Source of the DNA: Flagellimonas marinaquae
GTDB lineage: Bacteria; Bacteroidota; Bacteroidia; Flavobacteriales; Flavobacteriaceae
NCBI RefSeq assembly: GCF_023716465.1
Contig: NZ_CP092415.1
Coordinates: 3,664,408 to 3,728,407, forward strand
Direction of reading: 5' to 3'
DNA length: 64,000 nt
The notes under the pieces were generated by a model. The model ran no database searches. It saw only the letters and a list, made by a program, of their open reading frames with translations, and was not told the DNA's origin. Below, in pieces: positions 1 through 12,293 of the stretch. The translations under genes were made by a program, and so were the position numbers. Numbering within the stretch: position 1 is the first letter of the stretch; every line of letters starts with the position of its first letter.

Positions 1-531
1 TACCAAGGTGACTCCAAAGAGGCATTACGTTCCGCTATCCGAATTATGAAGGAAAGTGGGGCCCACGCCGTAAAGGTGGAAGGTGGTGAAGAAATAAAGA
101 TATCCATTAGCCGAATTCTTGAGGCGGGCATCCCTGTAATGGGGCACTTGGGACTTACCCCACAATCCATCTATAAATTTGGAACCTACACGGTACGCGC
201 CAAAGAAGAAGAAGAGGCCGAAAAATTAAAGTCCGATGCCAAATTATTGGAAGAACTGGGCTGTTTTGCCATTGTTTTGGAAAAAATACCTGCAAAATTG
301 GCCAAAGAGGTGGCAGAAAGCGTCTCCATTCCCATAATCGGAATAGGTGCAGGGGGCGATGTAGATGGGCAGGTTCTGGTAGTGCACGATATGCTGGGAA
401 TGACGCATGAATTCAACCCAAGATTTTTACGAAGGTATTTAAACCTCTACGATGAAATGAGCAATGCCATTTCCCAATATGTGGATGATGTTAAAAGTCA
501 GGATTTCCCGAATGAAGAAGAATCGTATTAA
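1..531 (+). CDS. panB: 3-methyl-2-oxobutanoate hydroxymethyltransferase, 3' part
   Basis: C-terminal 176 codons of PanB; the reading frame is open from base 1, so the gene starts before the window. PanB transfers a hydroxymethyl group from 5,10-methylene-tetrahydrofolate to 2-oxoisovalerate, giving ketopantoate for pantothenate and CoA synthesis in the cytoplasm. Family stretches seen are [21 protein letters not shown], the glutamate of IVLEKIP and the [20 protein letters not shown] region near the end. No defect is visible. The pseudouridine synthase gene follows after 14 bases on the same strand, so the two may be co-transcribed. The identification is firm; only the missing N-terminus limits it. 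Confidence 0.95.
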   Translation, partial: YQGDSKEALRSAIRIMKESGAHAVKVEGGEEIKISISRILEAGIPVMGHLGLTPQSIYKFGTYTVRAKEEEEAEKLKSDAKLLEELGCFAIVLEKIPAKLAKEVAESVSIPIIGIGAGGDVDGQVLVVHDMLGMTHEFNPRFLRRYLNLYDEMSNAISQYVDDVKSQDFPNEEESY

Positions 532-545
532 ATTACAATTTACAA

Positions 546-1256
546 TTGTCAGTTAGCAATAAAGAGTATTCCGTCCCCTCCAACCTTCAAGTGCTTTTTG
601 AAGACAATCATCTCATCGTTGTAAATAAACGTGTCGGGGATATCGTCCAGGGCGACAAAACCGGGGACGACCCTTTGAGCGAAGTCGTAAAAAAGTACAT
701 AAAAGCAAAATATAACAAACCTGGCAATGTGTATTTGGGTGTTGTGCACCGATTGGACAGGCCTACTTCTGGAATAGTTCTCTTTGCAAAAACATCGAAG
801 GCTTTGCCCCGTTTAAATAAGATGTTTGCAGAGGGTGATACCAAAAAAATATATTGGGCGGTCGTTAAGGATGCACCTCCAAAAGAAAAAGACACGCTGA
901 CCCATTGGTTGGTCAGGAATCCAAAACAGAACAAATCCTATGCCCATAACAAGGAGGTGCCCAATAGCAAAAAAGCAATTTTAGAATATAAGGTTATTAA
1001 AAAATTGAATAGTTATTATTTATTGGAAATTGACCTTAAAACTGGCCGACACCACCAAATAAGGGCGCAATTGGCAGCTATCGGCTACACTATTAAGGGC
1101 GATTTAAAATATGGCGCTGACCGCAGCAACAAAGATGGTGGAATCCATTTACATGCCAGAAGTTTGGCCATGTTGCACCCGGTAAAAAAAGAACCGATTG
1201 CATTTTTGGCCCCACCACCGATCGATCCTGTTTGGAGCGCTTGCCTTAACGAGTAA
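546..1256 (+). CDS. RluA-family RNA pseudouridine synthase
   Basis: A 236-residue protein with the RluA-type catalytic motif HRLDRPTSG (about residues 75-83), in which the Asp is the nucleophile that isomerises uridine in rRNA or tRNA. The N-terminal LFEDNHLIVVNK strand and the later KTGRHHQIRAQL motif also fit the family. There is no N-terminal S4 domain, so it is the short form; the RNA target cannot be told. The chosen start is TTG at 546, since no ATG precedes the conserved strand; a GTG a few codons before VLFEDNH is an alternative. It overlaps the opposing gene at its 3' end by 11 bases. Confidence 0.88.
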   Translation: MSVSNKEYSVPSNLQVLFEDNHLIVVNKRVGDIVQGDKTGDDPLSEVVKKYIKAKYNKPGNVYLGVVHRLDRPTSGIVLFAKTSKALPRLNKMFAEGDTKKIYWAVVKDAPPKEKDTLTHWLVRNPKQNKSYAHNKEVPNSKKAILEYKVIKKLNSYYLLEIDLKTGRHHQIRAQLAAIGYTIKGDLKYGADRSNKDGGIHLHARSLAMLHPVKKEPIAFLAPPPIDPVWSACLNE

Positions 1257-2790
1257 GAGCCAAGGCTTTTTCCCTGATGACTTCGGAAACGGGTTTGTTG
1301 TGCAAATGACTTTCCAGCCAAGATAAAATGTCCAAATAGAGAAATGCCCTTTTCTCGTAAGGATGGTTCTCATATTTTTTAAGCTCGTTGTACAATTTCT
1401 GAAACTCGCCTTTTAAATCGGTCGGATAGATGTCCCCAAGGTTTCGAAGAAACTTTATCATCTCCTTTTGAACTTCATGTAAATCGTTCATTTTCAACAA
1501 AAACTTGTACGTACTTTTAAGTTGTACTTCCAAATGATAATCCATACCGGCCTCATAATGCGCAACAAGGCTCAAGACCCTTGCAAAACACATCAAATCC
1601 TCGCGCATTTTAAGTTGCTTGTTGGATATTATCTTTTTTAGATAGGCAATACAGTTCTTGTTATCTCCATTTCCAAAATACAAACACGCGATTTTATAAT
1701 AGAGCAACATAATATGGTGCTCATCTATCTGTTGCCGATGTTTTTTGATACCATATTCTATAATATTGACCAAATAAATGCCTTTATCGAACGTGCCTTC
1801 CAAAAAATGAAGGTTCAATTTATTGGTATTGATGTACAAAAACGCAAGCGAGGCAATGTTGTCGTTCTTGGGGAACCTGTCATCACCTACCTGTTGTTCC
1901 AAACGCTCCAGCGTCTCCCTAAACTGTGATGCATATTTTACGAAGAAAAGAGATTCCAACAGATAATGGTTCCCTTTTAAAAAGAATACTGGGTTCAAGG
2001 ATATCATATGATCGTTCTCATAGAAAAGGTCCACCCATTTGCTGGAATATTTATAGGCTGACAAAAAGTCCTGAATTAACAAACTGTACCATAAATGAGC
2101 TTTGTACAGCCATAATTTTTCCCGAAAACCCATTTTCTCAATTGTATAGTCCGGCATATGTGCATCAAAATACGTCTTGACCTTATTAAGATCCTCGTCA
2201 CTTCTTGCATAGCCAACTTTCAACATCATTCCGTACAATTGTAAAGACAGGTTGGAAAGCTTACTGGTCAACACATTGAGCTCCGACAATTCCTTGGCTT
2301 CCACAGCAAGTTCGTCCGCTCTATCGGGAATACTTCGGGTAATGTATTGGGTCTCTATTACTTTTTCCAGCTCTACAATTTCGTATGCCACATTTTTCTC
2401 CTCGTTTTCGATAGCAAAGCTTTTGGCTTTCTCTAAAATCTTCAAGCTTTGCTTGTACAGTCCCTTCTGGTATAGAATTGTAGCAAAATCCAATTGTTCC
2501 CGAATTTGGATACGGACGTTCTGGTTTACCGGATTCAATCGCAGGCTCACCAATATTTGCTTGTACAAATGTGCCTTGAGGTTGGAGAGTTGTGATTTTT
2601 TGACAATGCCACTATCCAAAATCTGCTTTTCATCATACTTACGGAGTTTGTCCAAAAGATTGAACAATGCCAAAAATTTAGCATCGGCGTTTACACCCAA
2701 TCTCCCAACATACAGCTTAAATTGGCGTTTTTCGGATTTTGATAGCGACTTTACCAAAACGAACAAAGCATCCTTATGGGCATTTGTCAT
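1246..2790 (-). CDS. conserved helical-repeat protein of unknown function
   Basis: A 514-residue protein with no signal peptide and no clear membrane segment. The sequence is almost entirely predicted helical, with TPR-like stretches such as FATILYQKGLYKQSLKILEK (about residues 105-125) and YYKIACLYFGNGDNKNCIAY further on. This looks like a cytoplasmic alpha-solenoid scaffold. I know similar unnamed proteins in Flavobacteriaceae but no function. Its 3' end overlaps the pseudouridine synthase gene by 11 bases tail to tail. Upstream it is divergent from leuA across 147 bases. No catalytic motif is visible, so protein-protein binding is the most that can be inferred. Confidence 0.75.
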   Translation of the reverse strand: MTNAHKDALFVLVKSLSKSEKRQFKLYVGRLGVNADAKFLALFNLLDKLRKYDEKQILDSGIVKKSQLSNLKAHLYKQILVSLRLNPVNQNVRIQIREQLDFATILYQKGLYKQSLKILEKAKSFAIENEEKNVAYEIVELEKVIETQYITRSIPDRADELAVEAKELSELNVLTSKLSNLSLQLYGMMLKVGYARSDEDLNKVKTYFDAHMPDYTIEKMGFREKLWLYKAHLWYSLLIQDFLSAYKYSSKWVDLFYENDHMISLNPVFFLKGNHYLLESLFFVKYASQFRETLERLEQQVGDDRFPKNDNIASLAFLYINTNKLNLHFLEGTFDKGIYLVNIIEYGIKKHRQQIDEHHIMLLYYKIACLYFGNGDNKNCIAYLKKIISNKQLKMREDLMCFARVLSLVAHYEAGMDYHLEVQLKSTYKFLLKMNDLHEVQKEMIKFLRNLGDIYPTDLKGEFQKLYNELKKYENHPYEKRAFLYLDILSWLESHLHNKPVSEVIREKALALTR

Positions 2791-2937
2791 CGTAAAAAAT
2801 ATTATTTACACAATTGATTATCAGCGTATTGAATCAACCTAAAAGCAGTTTAACGTTGTAACGGTTACGCAATTGCTTTTCGTCTTCAGCCCTCCTTCTC
2901 TATTTTCGTAAGTCATAGAAAAAAACAGGTTGATATA

Positions 2938-4110
2938 ATGGGTAAAGATAAGGTAGAAATTTTTGATACAACGCTACGGGATGGAGAACAGGTACCAGGC
3001 TGTAAACTGGATACCGAACAAAAATTAATCATTGCCGAAAGACTGGATGAGCTTGGTGTTGATGTAATCGAAGCAGGGTTCCCCATATCTAGCCCAGGTG
3101 ATTTTACATCTGTCAACGAAATTGCCAAATTGGTCAAAAATGCAACGGTCTGTGGATTGACCCGCGCGGTAAAAAAAGATATTGAAGTTGCCGCCGAAGC
3201 CATAAAAGATGCCAAAAGACCTAGAATTCATACTGGAATCGGAACTTCCGAATCCCATATTAAATATAAATTCAATTCCACACAAGATAAAATTATTGAA
3301 CGTGCCGTTGAGGCCGTTTCCTATGCGAGGTCTTTTGTGGAGGACGTTGAGTTTTATGCAGAAGATGCAGGTAGAACCGACAATGAGTTTTTGGCCCGAG
3401 TCTGCGAAGCGGTGATCAAAGCAGGGGCCACAGTGCTCAATATTCCAGACACCACGGGTTATTGCCTGCCCGAAGAGTACGGTGCAAAAATGAAGTACTT
3501 GAAGGAGAACGTAACCGGAATCGACAAAGCTATTCTATCTTGTCACTGCCACAACGACCTGGGATTGGCCACGGCCAACTCCATTGCGGGAGTTATCAAT
3601 GGTGCCAGGCAAATCGAGTGTACCATAAACGGTATTGGGGAAAGAGCCGGGAACACTTCTTTGGAGGAAGTGGTAATGATCATGAGGCAACATCCTTACT
3701 TAAATTTGGACACGGACATCAATAGCAAATTGCTTTGGGACACCAGTACCATGGTTTCACAAAAAATGGGTATGCCGGTTCAACCGAACAAAGCCATTGT
3801 GGGGTCCAATGCATTTGCGCATAGTTCTGGAATCCACCAAGACGGGGTGATCAAACAAAGAGAGACCTACGAGATCATAGATCCAAAAGATGTAGGAGTG
3901 AGCGAATCATCCATTGTGCTTACGGCACGTAGCGGGCGTGCTGCCCTCGCCTATCGAGCAAAAAATATTGGTTACGAACTCACCAAGCTTCAATTGGATA
4001 CGGTATATCAGAACTTTTTACAGTATGCCGATAGAAAAAAGGAAATTATGGACGAGGACATTCACGAAATTGTGGAAACCAGCAATATTGGAATGAAGAG
4101 TTTAGCATAA
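2938..4110 (+). CDS. leuA: 2-isopropylmalate synthase, short form
   Basis: Condenses acetyl-CoA with 2-oxoisovalerate, the first committed step of leucine synthesis. The TIM-barrel signature DTTLRDGEQ (residues 9-17), the metal-binding HCHNDLG motif and [10 protein letters not shown] are present. At 390 residues it has the catalytic and linker parts but lacks the roughly 120-residue C-terminal LeuA dimer domain that mediates leucine feedback in the long enzymes. Citramalate or homocitrate synthase cannot be excluded by motif alone, but leuB follows 12 bases downstream, which favours leuA. leuC and leuD are not adjacent. A TATTTTCG word about 20 bases upstream is a weak -7 candidate. Confidence 0.9.
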   Translation: MGKDKVEIFDTTLRDGEQVPGCKLDTEQKLIIAERLDELGVDVIEAGFPISSPGDFTSVNEIAKLVKNATVCGLTRAVKKDIEVAAEAIKDAKRPRIHTGIGTSESHIKYKFNSTQDKIIERAVEAVSYARSFVEDVEFYAEDAGRTDNEFLARVCEAVIKAGATVLNIPDTTGYCLPEEYGAKMKYLKENVTGIDKAILSCHCHNDLGLATANSIAGVINGARQIECTINGIGERAGNTSLEEVVMIMRQHPYLNLDTDINSKLLWDTSTMVSQKMGMPVQPNKAIVGSNAFAHSSGIHQDGVIKQRETYEIIDPKDVGVSESSIVLTARSGRAALAYRAKNIGYELTKLQLDTVYQNFLQYADRKKEIMDEDIHEIVETSNIGMKSLA

Positions 4111-4122
4111 CAACAATTGTAT

Positions 4123-5241
4123 ATGGCATTAAAAATAGCATTGCTCCCCGGAGATGGTATTGGACCGGAAGTTTTGGCCCAAACGGTGAAATGTTTGGAG
4201 GCGGTCGAAGAAAGATTCAATCAACATTTTCTTTTTAAAGAGGCACCGGTAGGCGCTATCGCCATAGACAAAAAAGGAGTTCCCCTACCCAATAACACAC
4301 TAAAATTGTGCAAAGAGGCAGATGCTGTACTTTTTGGTGCCATTGGCGACCCAAAGTACGATAATGACCCTGAGGCCAAGGTTCGTCCGGAACAAGGTTT
4401 ATTGCAATTACGCAAGGAACTTGAATTGTTTGCGAACATTAGGCCGGTTAATGCCTACCCAACTCTTTTGGACAGGTCGCCTTTAAAAAAAGAAGTAATC
4501 CAGGGAACGGATTTTGTAATCTACAGAGAGCTTACCGGAGGTATATATTTTGGCGAGAAAAAACTGAACGAGGAAGGCACTAAAGCATCCGACCTTTGCG
4601 AATATACCGAAGAAGAAATAAGCCGAATTGCACATTTGGCCTTTAAAGCTGCGAAAGGCCGAAATAAGAAACTTACCTTGGTTGACAAGGCCAACGTACT
4701 GGAGTCCTCGCGTTTATGGCGCAAAGTGGTGACCAAAATCGGCGAAAGTTATCCGGAGGTTACATTGGACTATTTATTTGTGGACAATGCGGCAATGCAG
4801 ATTATATTGAATCCCAAACAGTTTGATGTTATCCTGACAGAAAATATGTTCGGGGATATTATTTCCGACGAAGGCAGTGTAATTGGTGGTTCTATTGGGT
4901 TATTGGCATCCGCCTCCATAGGAGAGGAAAATGCATTGTTCGAGCCCATACATGGCTCCTACCCACAAGCCAAGGGCAAGGATATTGCCAACCCGATCGC
5001 ATCTATACTCTCCGCAGCCATGCTTTTGGAGCATTTTGGCCTTAACGAAGAGGCTTTGGCCGTTAAAAAAGCAGTGGATAAATCACTGAAAAAAGGAATA
5101 GTCACCCCAGACTTAAAGAAGGATAGCCCATACGGCACCAATCACGTCGGGGACTTTATAGCGCATAGTATAGTCGACTTTGAGGACGACACCCTTATGA
5201 ACGATGAAAATATAGATTTAGGCAAGTCGACCATTATATAG
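4123..5241 (+). CDS. leuB: 3-isopropylmalate dehydrogenase
   Basis: NAD-dependent oxidative decarboxylation of 3-isopropylmalate in leucine synthesis. The N-terminal LLPGDGIGPEV motif, the RELTGGIYFGEK substrate loop, DNAAMQI and the NMFGDIISDE metal/NAD region are all present in the expected order. The length (372 residues from ATG 4123) is normal for the family; an in-frame TTG six bases upstream is a poorer start. It sits 12 bases after leuA, clearly one operon. The gene ends one base before the convergent thioredoxin lipoprotein gene, so there is no room for a separate terminator. Confidence 0.96.
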   Translation: MALKIALLPGDGIGPEVLAQTVKCLEAVEERFNQHFLFKEAPVGAIAIDKKGVPLPNNTLKLCKEADAVLFGAIGDPKYDNDPEAKVRPEQGLLQLRKELELFANIRPVNAYPTLLDRSPLKKEVIQGTDFVIYRELTGGIYFGEKKLNEEGTKASDLCEYTEEEISRIAHLAFKAAKGRNKKLTLVDKANVLESSRLWRKVVTKIGESYPEVTLDYLFVDNAAMQIILNPKQFDVILTENMFGDIISDEGSVIGGSIGLLASASIGEENALFEPIHGSYPQAKGKDIANPIASILSAAMLLEHFGLNEEALAVKKAVDKSLKKGIVTPDLKKDSPYGTNHVGDFIAHSIVDFEDDTLMNDENIDLGKSTII

Positions 5242-5242
5242 A

Positions 5243-6490
5243 TCAATTACCTAAATTAACATCTTCGGTATTGACCAGTTCCTGTATGGTCTTGTTGAAC
5301 TCCTTTTTAAATTCAACAAACTTATCTCCAGTTGCCGGGCCGTTAAAACCTGTATGGATTTTCCTTACATCCCCATTTTTATCTATATAAATAGTTGTTG
5401 GGTAGGACAAAATGTGGTTTAACATAGGTAATTTTTCGTTCGCCTTTTGCTTATTGGATGTTCCGTATTGCGCCAATAAAATTGGATAAGGGACCTCTTC
5501 CCTTTCTTTTAAGCGTTGAATCCCTTCAAATGCTTTTTCCTCGGTTTTAGCATACTCAAAAGCCAACCCAACAAATTGTACGTCCAGTTCTGGATTGTTT
5601 TTTATATAATCCACATAAAGACGCGTCTCATCCAAACAATTGGGGCACCAAGTACCCATAATTTGCACCAAAACTGTCTTGTTTTTGAACATGGGGTCGT
5701 CCAAGGACACTTCTACCCCTTCTGTATTGGGAAAAGAAAAATTGAATCTATCGTAGCCTTCCCTCAAATAAGTTAAACTATTCGAGTCGGGCAGTTCAAA
5801 AGCTTCGTTTCTTGCTCCCATAAACTCCTGAACGGTATGTTCTCCAGAGTAAAATGTACCGTTTAGGGTGCTATCGGTCACTTGGGCCAAGAACAAAAAT
5901 ACATGTGAACCATCAAAAGCGGATAGTTTTAGACTATCTCCCGTAACCACCCCATCCAAGTAACGGTAATCTCCCGTATTGGTCCTAAAGGTGCCCTTTA
6001 CTTTGTTTCCATTTTGCATAAAAATACCCTTGGCAGGGTATTCCCCTTCGGTATTTACATTAAAATAGGTTTCCCAGATACCGGAAATGTTCACTTGAGC
6101 GTCTTTTGCAGTTTTAAAGCGTTCGGAAAAACCATAAGTAGCTTTAAACGGCACACTCCTGCCTTTACTTTCTTCCAAAAATTGTCCCGTGATCTGCTCA
6201 TCAGTAAATGTTCCGGATATGTGACCCTCAAAAATGGGCATACGGATATCAATGGAATCACCATTAAATTCAAATTCATCAATGGTAATTACTTCTTCAG
6301 CATTAAAAACTTTCATAACGTAACCACTGTCCATGTTTTTGGACAAAGTAAACTCAAAAGGCAAGCGTTGCCCATTCGAAACTTCGATTTCGGCAAGCCA
6401 TTGCCCCTCCTTAAGCTCTGGTGTTTTATTATTCTTGCAAGAGGCCAATAACAAAAAAAGTCCAGCCATTACCAAGGCTATCCTATTCAT
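5243..6490 (-). CDS. TlpA-type thioredoxin-fold lipoprotein
   Basis: A 415-residue exported protein. The signal MNRIALVMAGLFLLLASC ends in an SPII lipobox, so it should be lipid-anchored facing the periplasm. The N-terminal half is beta-rich without a recognised name; the C-terminal half is a TlpA/ResA-like thioredoxin domain with the active-site motif GTWCPNC (about residues 285-292) and the cis-proline-type segment LSYPTTIYIDKNG. It probably reduces or rearranges disulfides in the envelope. I chose ATG 6490 over the ATG ten codons earlier because it starts directly at the signal peptide. It is convergent with leuB and divergent from pheT. Confidence 0.85.
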   Translation of the reverse strand: MNRIALVMAGLFLLLASCKNNKTPELKEGQWLAEIEVSNGQRLPFEFTLSKNMDSGYVMKVFNAEEVITIDEFEFNGDSIDIRMPIFEGHISGTFTDEQITGQFLEESKGRSVPFKATYGFSERFKTAKDAQVNISGIWETYFNVNTEGEYPAKGIFMQNGNKVKGTFRTNTGDYRYLDGVVTGDSLKLSAFDGSHVFLFLAQVTDSTLNGTFYSGEHTVQEFMGARNEAFELPDSNSLTYLREGYDRFNFSFPNTEGVEVSLDDPMFKNKTVLVQIMGTWCPNCLDETRLYVDYIKNNPELDVQFVGLAFEYAKTEEKAFEGIQRLKEREEVPYPILLAQYGTSNKQKANEKLPMLNHILSYPTTIYIDKNGDVRKIHTGFNGPATGDKFVEFKKEFNKTIQELVNTEDVNLGN

Positions 6491-6569
6491 ATAGTGAGAG
6501 ATTTTTCTTAAATGTAGCAATTACATTTTAATTTGAAGAATCAGTTACGGTCTAAGGTCATTATAATCG

Positions 6570-6600
6570 TTGAATCTGTTGCTCTATTGTTATATATTTG
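6570..6600 (+). promoter_or_regulatory. Bacteroidota-type promoter of pheT
   Basis: TTG at 6570-6572, exactly 20 bases of spacer, then TATATTTG at 6593-6600. This is a full match to the Bacteroidota vegetative consensus TTG-N(19-21)-TAnnTTTG. The start of transcription would fall near 6607, about 13 bases before the ATG at 6620. Confidence 0.8.
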
Positions 6601-6619
6601 TGCCCTCTAAAAATGGGGT

Positions 6620-9031
6620 ATGAAGATTTCTTACAACTGGTTAAAGCAATTTGTGCAAATTGATTGGGATGCTCATAAAACAGGTGAGCTATTAACGGAT
6701 TTAGGCCTGGAGGTTGAGGGTATTGCCCAATTCGAATCAGTTAAAGGTGGTTTAAAGGGCATAGTGGTCGGACAAGTTCTGACCTGCGAAAAGCACCCAA
6801 ATGCAGATAAACTTAAACTGACCACCGTAGATGTTGGACAAGAAGCCCCATTGCAGATTGTATGTGGCGCTCCAAACGTAGCTGCCGGCCAAAAGGTACC
6901 GGTTGCCATCGTTGGGACCACATTGTACACTAAAGAAGGTGAGGCTTGGACGATTAAAAAAGGAAAAATCCGAGGCGAAGTAAGCCAAGGTATGATCTGT
7001 GCAGAAGATGAAATAGGTCTTGGTGACGGTCATGATGGTATTATGGTCCTAAATGATGACTTGGTTCCCGGAACTCCATGCGCCCAAGTTTTTGATATTG
7101 AGAACGATGAGGTTTTTGAAATAGGACTGACCCCTAACCGTGCCGACGCCATGAGCCATTTTGGTGTGGCTCGCGATCTTAAGGCCGGGCTGGAACAACA
7201 AGAGATACAGAAAGAACTGGTTACACCATCTACCAGTAACTTCTCCGTTGACAATAGATCTTTAAAAATTGATGTTGAGGTCAAGGATAGTGATCTAGCA
7301 CCAAGATACTGCGGGGTCACTATTAGCAACTTGATTGTTCAGGAGTCGCCAGATTGGCTAAAAAATCGCTTGAAATCCATTGGACTTACCCCCATTAACA
7401 ATGTAGTGGATGTAACCAATTATGTATTGCACGAATTAGGACAGCCTTTGCACGCTTTTGATGCTTCGAAAATAAAGGGCAACAAAGTTGAGGTCAAAAC
7501 ACTACCAGCAGGCACAAAGTTTACTACTCTGGACGAGGTGGAACGGGAATTGCACGAGGACGACCTCATGATCTGTGATGGTGAAAAGCCCATGTGTATT
7601 GCCGGTGTATTTGGAGGTATTCACTCCGGGGTCACCGAGCACACTACATCTATCTTCCTGGAGAGCGCTTATTTTGACCCTGTATCCATCCGGAAAACAG
7701 CCAAAAGACATGGTCTGAGCACGGATGCTTCCTTCAGGTTTGAAAGAGGTATCGATATCAACCTTTCCAAATATGCACTAAAAAGAGCCGCCTTGCTTAT
7801 TAGGGAGATAGCTGGGGGATATATCACTTCGGATATTATTGATCTTTTCCCTAAAAAACCACAGGACAGACAGGTTTTCTTGACTTTTAATAAAATAAAC
7901 TCACTAATTGGACAGGAGATACCCCAAGATACCATAAAATCGATATTATCCTCGCTAGAAATACGCATCAACAATGTAACAGAGTCCGGATTGGGTCTTA
8001 CCATCCCTACCTACAGAGTCGACGTAACAAGAGAGGTGGATGTTATTGAGGAAATTTTAAGGGTGTTCGGATACAATAATGTTGATTTTAAGGAAAAACT
8101 AAACGCATCCATTGCCAAATCTTCCCGCTTTGAAAACCACAGATTACAGGATATCATCGGGAATACCTTGGCTGCAAAGGGATTCTATGAGATCATGACC
8201 AATAGCTTGGTTTCTTCGGATTTTGTTGAGGAAAATACATCTGCCGTGGAAATGTTGAACCCATTAAGTTCGGACCTATCCATCTTAAGAACCTCCATGC
8301 TGCACTCTGGTCTACAAACTGTGAACTACAATCATAATAGGCAAAAAAACGACCTAAAATTGTTCGAATTTGGGAAAACCTACCACAAAATGGATGAAGG
8401 TTTCCAAGAAAATCAGCATTTATCCATTTTTATCTCGGGAGAACGCACGGAAAATAGTTGGGCAACAAGTTCACGAAAATCCGATTTTTTCTATTTAAAA
8501 GGAATTGTTGAAATTCTTTTTGAACGCCTTGGTCTAGGAAACTTGGACGTTGAGCCAGCTACTGACGATAATCTTGCCGAGGGCATTACCTTTGTGAAGG
8601 GCAGCAATCAAATAGCTTCCATTGGTTTGGTGGCTAAATCAGTATTGAAACGTTTTGATATTAAGCAAGAGGTATTCTATGCCAATTTGGATTGGGATTC
8701 CGTTCTCAATGCCGTTAACAGGAACAATATTACTTTTAAAGAAATTCCAAAATTCCCAGAGGTAACAAGGGATTTCGCCCTGTTATTGGACGACTCCATT
8801 ACTTTTAAAAAGGTGTACGATATTGCTTGGAGCACGGAGAAAAAGTTACTTAAAAAGGTAAACCTATTCGATGTTTATACAGGTAAAAATCTTCCTGATG
8901 GTAAAAAATCCTATGCGGTAAGCTTCACCCTTATGGACGAAAACAAAACCCTTACCGATAAGCAAATCGACAAAATAATGGGGAAATTATTGACCCAATA
9001 CCAGAAGCAACTGGGAGCTGAACTTCGATAA
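6620..9031 (+). CDS. pheT: phenylalanine-tRNA ligase beta subunit
   Basis: Large subunit of the tetrameric PheRS that charges tRNA-Phe. At 803 residues it has the usual bacterial length and domain order: an N-terminal tRNA-binding OB fold (about 40-155, with GQVLTCEKHPNADKL), the B3/B4 editing domain (about 215-390), the B5 domain (about 410-480), the class II-like core, and the C-terminal ferredoxin-fold anticodon-binding domain (FPEVTRDFALLLD, about 715-800). It is transcribed alone from a clear promoter at 6570-6600; pheS is not in the window. The stop is adjacent to the end of the convergent fasciclin gene. Confidence 0.97.
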   Translation: MKISYNWLKQFVQIDWDAHKTGELLTDLGLEVEGIAQFESVKGGLKGIVVGQVLTCEKHPNADKLKLTTVDVGQEAPLQIVCGAPNVAAGQKVPVAIVGTTLYTKEGEAWTIKKGKIRGEVSQGMICAEDEIGLGDGHDGIMVLNDDLVPGTPCAQVFDIENDEVFEIGLTPNRADAMSHFGVARDLKAGLEQQEIQKELVTPSTSNFSVDNRSLKIDVEVKDSDLAPRYCGVTISNLIVQESPDWLKNRLKSIGLTPINNVVDVTNYVLHELGQPLHAFDASKIKGNKVEVKTLPAGTKFTTLDEVERELHEDDLMICDGEKPMCIAGVFGGIHSGVTEHTTSIFLESAYFDPVSIRKTAKRHGLSTDASFRFERGIDINLSKYALKRAALLIREIAGGYITSDIIDLFPKKPQDRQVFLTFNKINSLIGQEIPQDTIKSILSSLEIRINNVTESGLGLTIPTYRVDVTREVDVIEEILRVFGYNNVDFKEKLNASIAKSSRFENHRLQDIIGNTLAAKGFYEIMTNSLVSSDFVEENTSAVEMLNPLSSDLSILRTSMLHSGLQTVNYNHNRQKNDLKLFEFGKTYHKMDEGFQENQHLSIFISGERTENSWATSSRKSDFFYLKGIVEILFERLGLGNLDVEPATDDNLAEGITFVKGSNQIASIGLVAKSVLKRFDIKQEVFYANLDWDSVLNAVNRNNITFKEIPKFPEVTRDFALLLDDSITFKKVYDIAWSTEKKLLKKVNLFDVYTGKNLPDGKKSYAVSFTLMDENKTLTDKQIDKIMGKLLTQYQKQLGAELR

Positions 9032-9562
9032 TTACATTTGTGCAGGCAAAATAACACTGTCAATCTCGTGGATAACCCCTTTGTTCTCGAGATTTAAGTC
9101 TGCCGTAGTAATTCTGGCCGTGTTTCCGACCGGATCGGTCAGTACAATGTCGTAACCATCCAAATGAGCCGTGAGCTTTTTGCCCTGAACTGTGGTAAAA
9201 GCCGCTGTGCCATTTCCTCTACCGATAGCTCTCAACATTCTTGATGCCGTTAATTGGCCAGCTACAATATGGTAGGCCAACAATGATTTTAACGCACTCT
9301 TATCCTCTGCATTGATCAATTCCGTTATCTTATTATTGGAAAACTTAGCGAACGCTGCATCGGAAGGTGCAAATATGGTAAATGGGCCCGATTTAGCAAG
9401 AAGAGACCCCAATTCGGTTGCATTTACAGCATTGAACAAGATTTTGTGATTATCGAGTTTATCTGACCCATAGGCCAATGCGTTCGATGTATTTTGTGCA
9501 GAGGCAAAAAGGCTAAAAGCCAAACCAAGGCCAAGTAGGAATTTAGAGATGGGGGTCTTCAT
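9032..9562 (-). CDS. secreted fasciclin-domain protein
   Basis: A 176-residue protein with an N-terminal signal peptide (cleavage probably after FASA, near residue 22) and one fasciclin (FAS1) domain. The H1 motif appears as GPFTIFAPSDAAFAKF (about residues 59-74) and the H2-type region as the final KGVIHEIDSVILP. FAS1 domains mediate adhesion or matrix binding, but the ligand here is unknown. There is no lipobox, so the protein is periplasmic or secreted. The spacer upstream (9563-9743) is shared with a divergent gene and carries a TTTAAC direct repeat. Confidence 0.88.
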   Translation of the reverse strand: MKTPISKFLLGLGLAFSLFASAQNTSNALAYGSDKLDNHKILFNAVNATELGSLLAKSGPFTIFAPSDAAFAKFSNNKITELINAEDKSALKSLLAYHIVAGQLTASRMLRAIGRGNGTAAFTTVQGKKLTAHLDGYDIVLTDPVGNTARITTADLNLENKGVIHEIDSVILPAQM

Positions 9563-9687
9563 TATACTGCGATCAAAAGCCGAAACTTTATATTTTAAGG
9601 TACTGTTATACGATTAAATGCCAAAAACTTCGATAAGATACATCTTTTTACGAGAGAACGAAGTACTTTTTTACAACCAAGATTTCA

Positions 9688-9704
9688 TTTAACACAAACT
9701 TAAC
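9688..9704 (+). promoter_or_regulatory. TTTAAC direct-repeat box
   Basis: TTTAAC at 9688-9693 and CTTAAC at 9699-9704, repeat starts 11 bases apart, in the spacer between the divergent fasciclin gene and the gene at 9744. The same half-site and spacing recur at 12191-12239 and 44543-44582. One-turn direct repeats are typical of OmpR/PhoB-family sites; the assignment is inference. Confidence 0.4.
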
Positions 9705-9743
9705 ATTCATGGTTTATGATGGATGTCATGATCAAAAAATCAA

Positions 9744-12172
<2,429 letters not shown>

Positions 12173-12190
12173 CTAATTTAAATGCCCATA

Positions 12191-12239
12191 TTTAACCGAT
12201 CAAAAATAACCGTTTAACAACATTTAACTACACGTTAAC
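12191..12239 (+). promoter_or_regulatory. array of four TTTAAC half-sites
   Basis: TTTAAC occurs at 12191, 12213 and 12223, and GTTAAC at 12234. The steps are 22, 10 and 11 bases, so all lie on one helix face. The array sits in the spacer between the divergent ABC-F and 12294 genes, upstream of a TATTTTTG word at 12262-12269. It resembles the boxes at 9688 and 44543 and may bind an OmpR-family regulator (inference). Confidence 0.45.
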
Positions 12240-12293
12240 AAGTTAGGCTAATCGGGTTGTTTATTTTTGATTCAATTGTATCCTTAGCTATAT

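Noticed and set aside
1714..2842. Several + strand open frames opposite the 514-residue helical protein gene
   Set aside because: They are the reverse of a longer, well-composed reading frame and show no domain.
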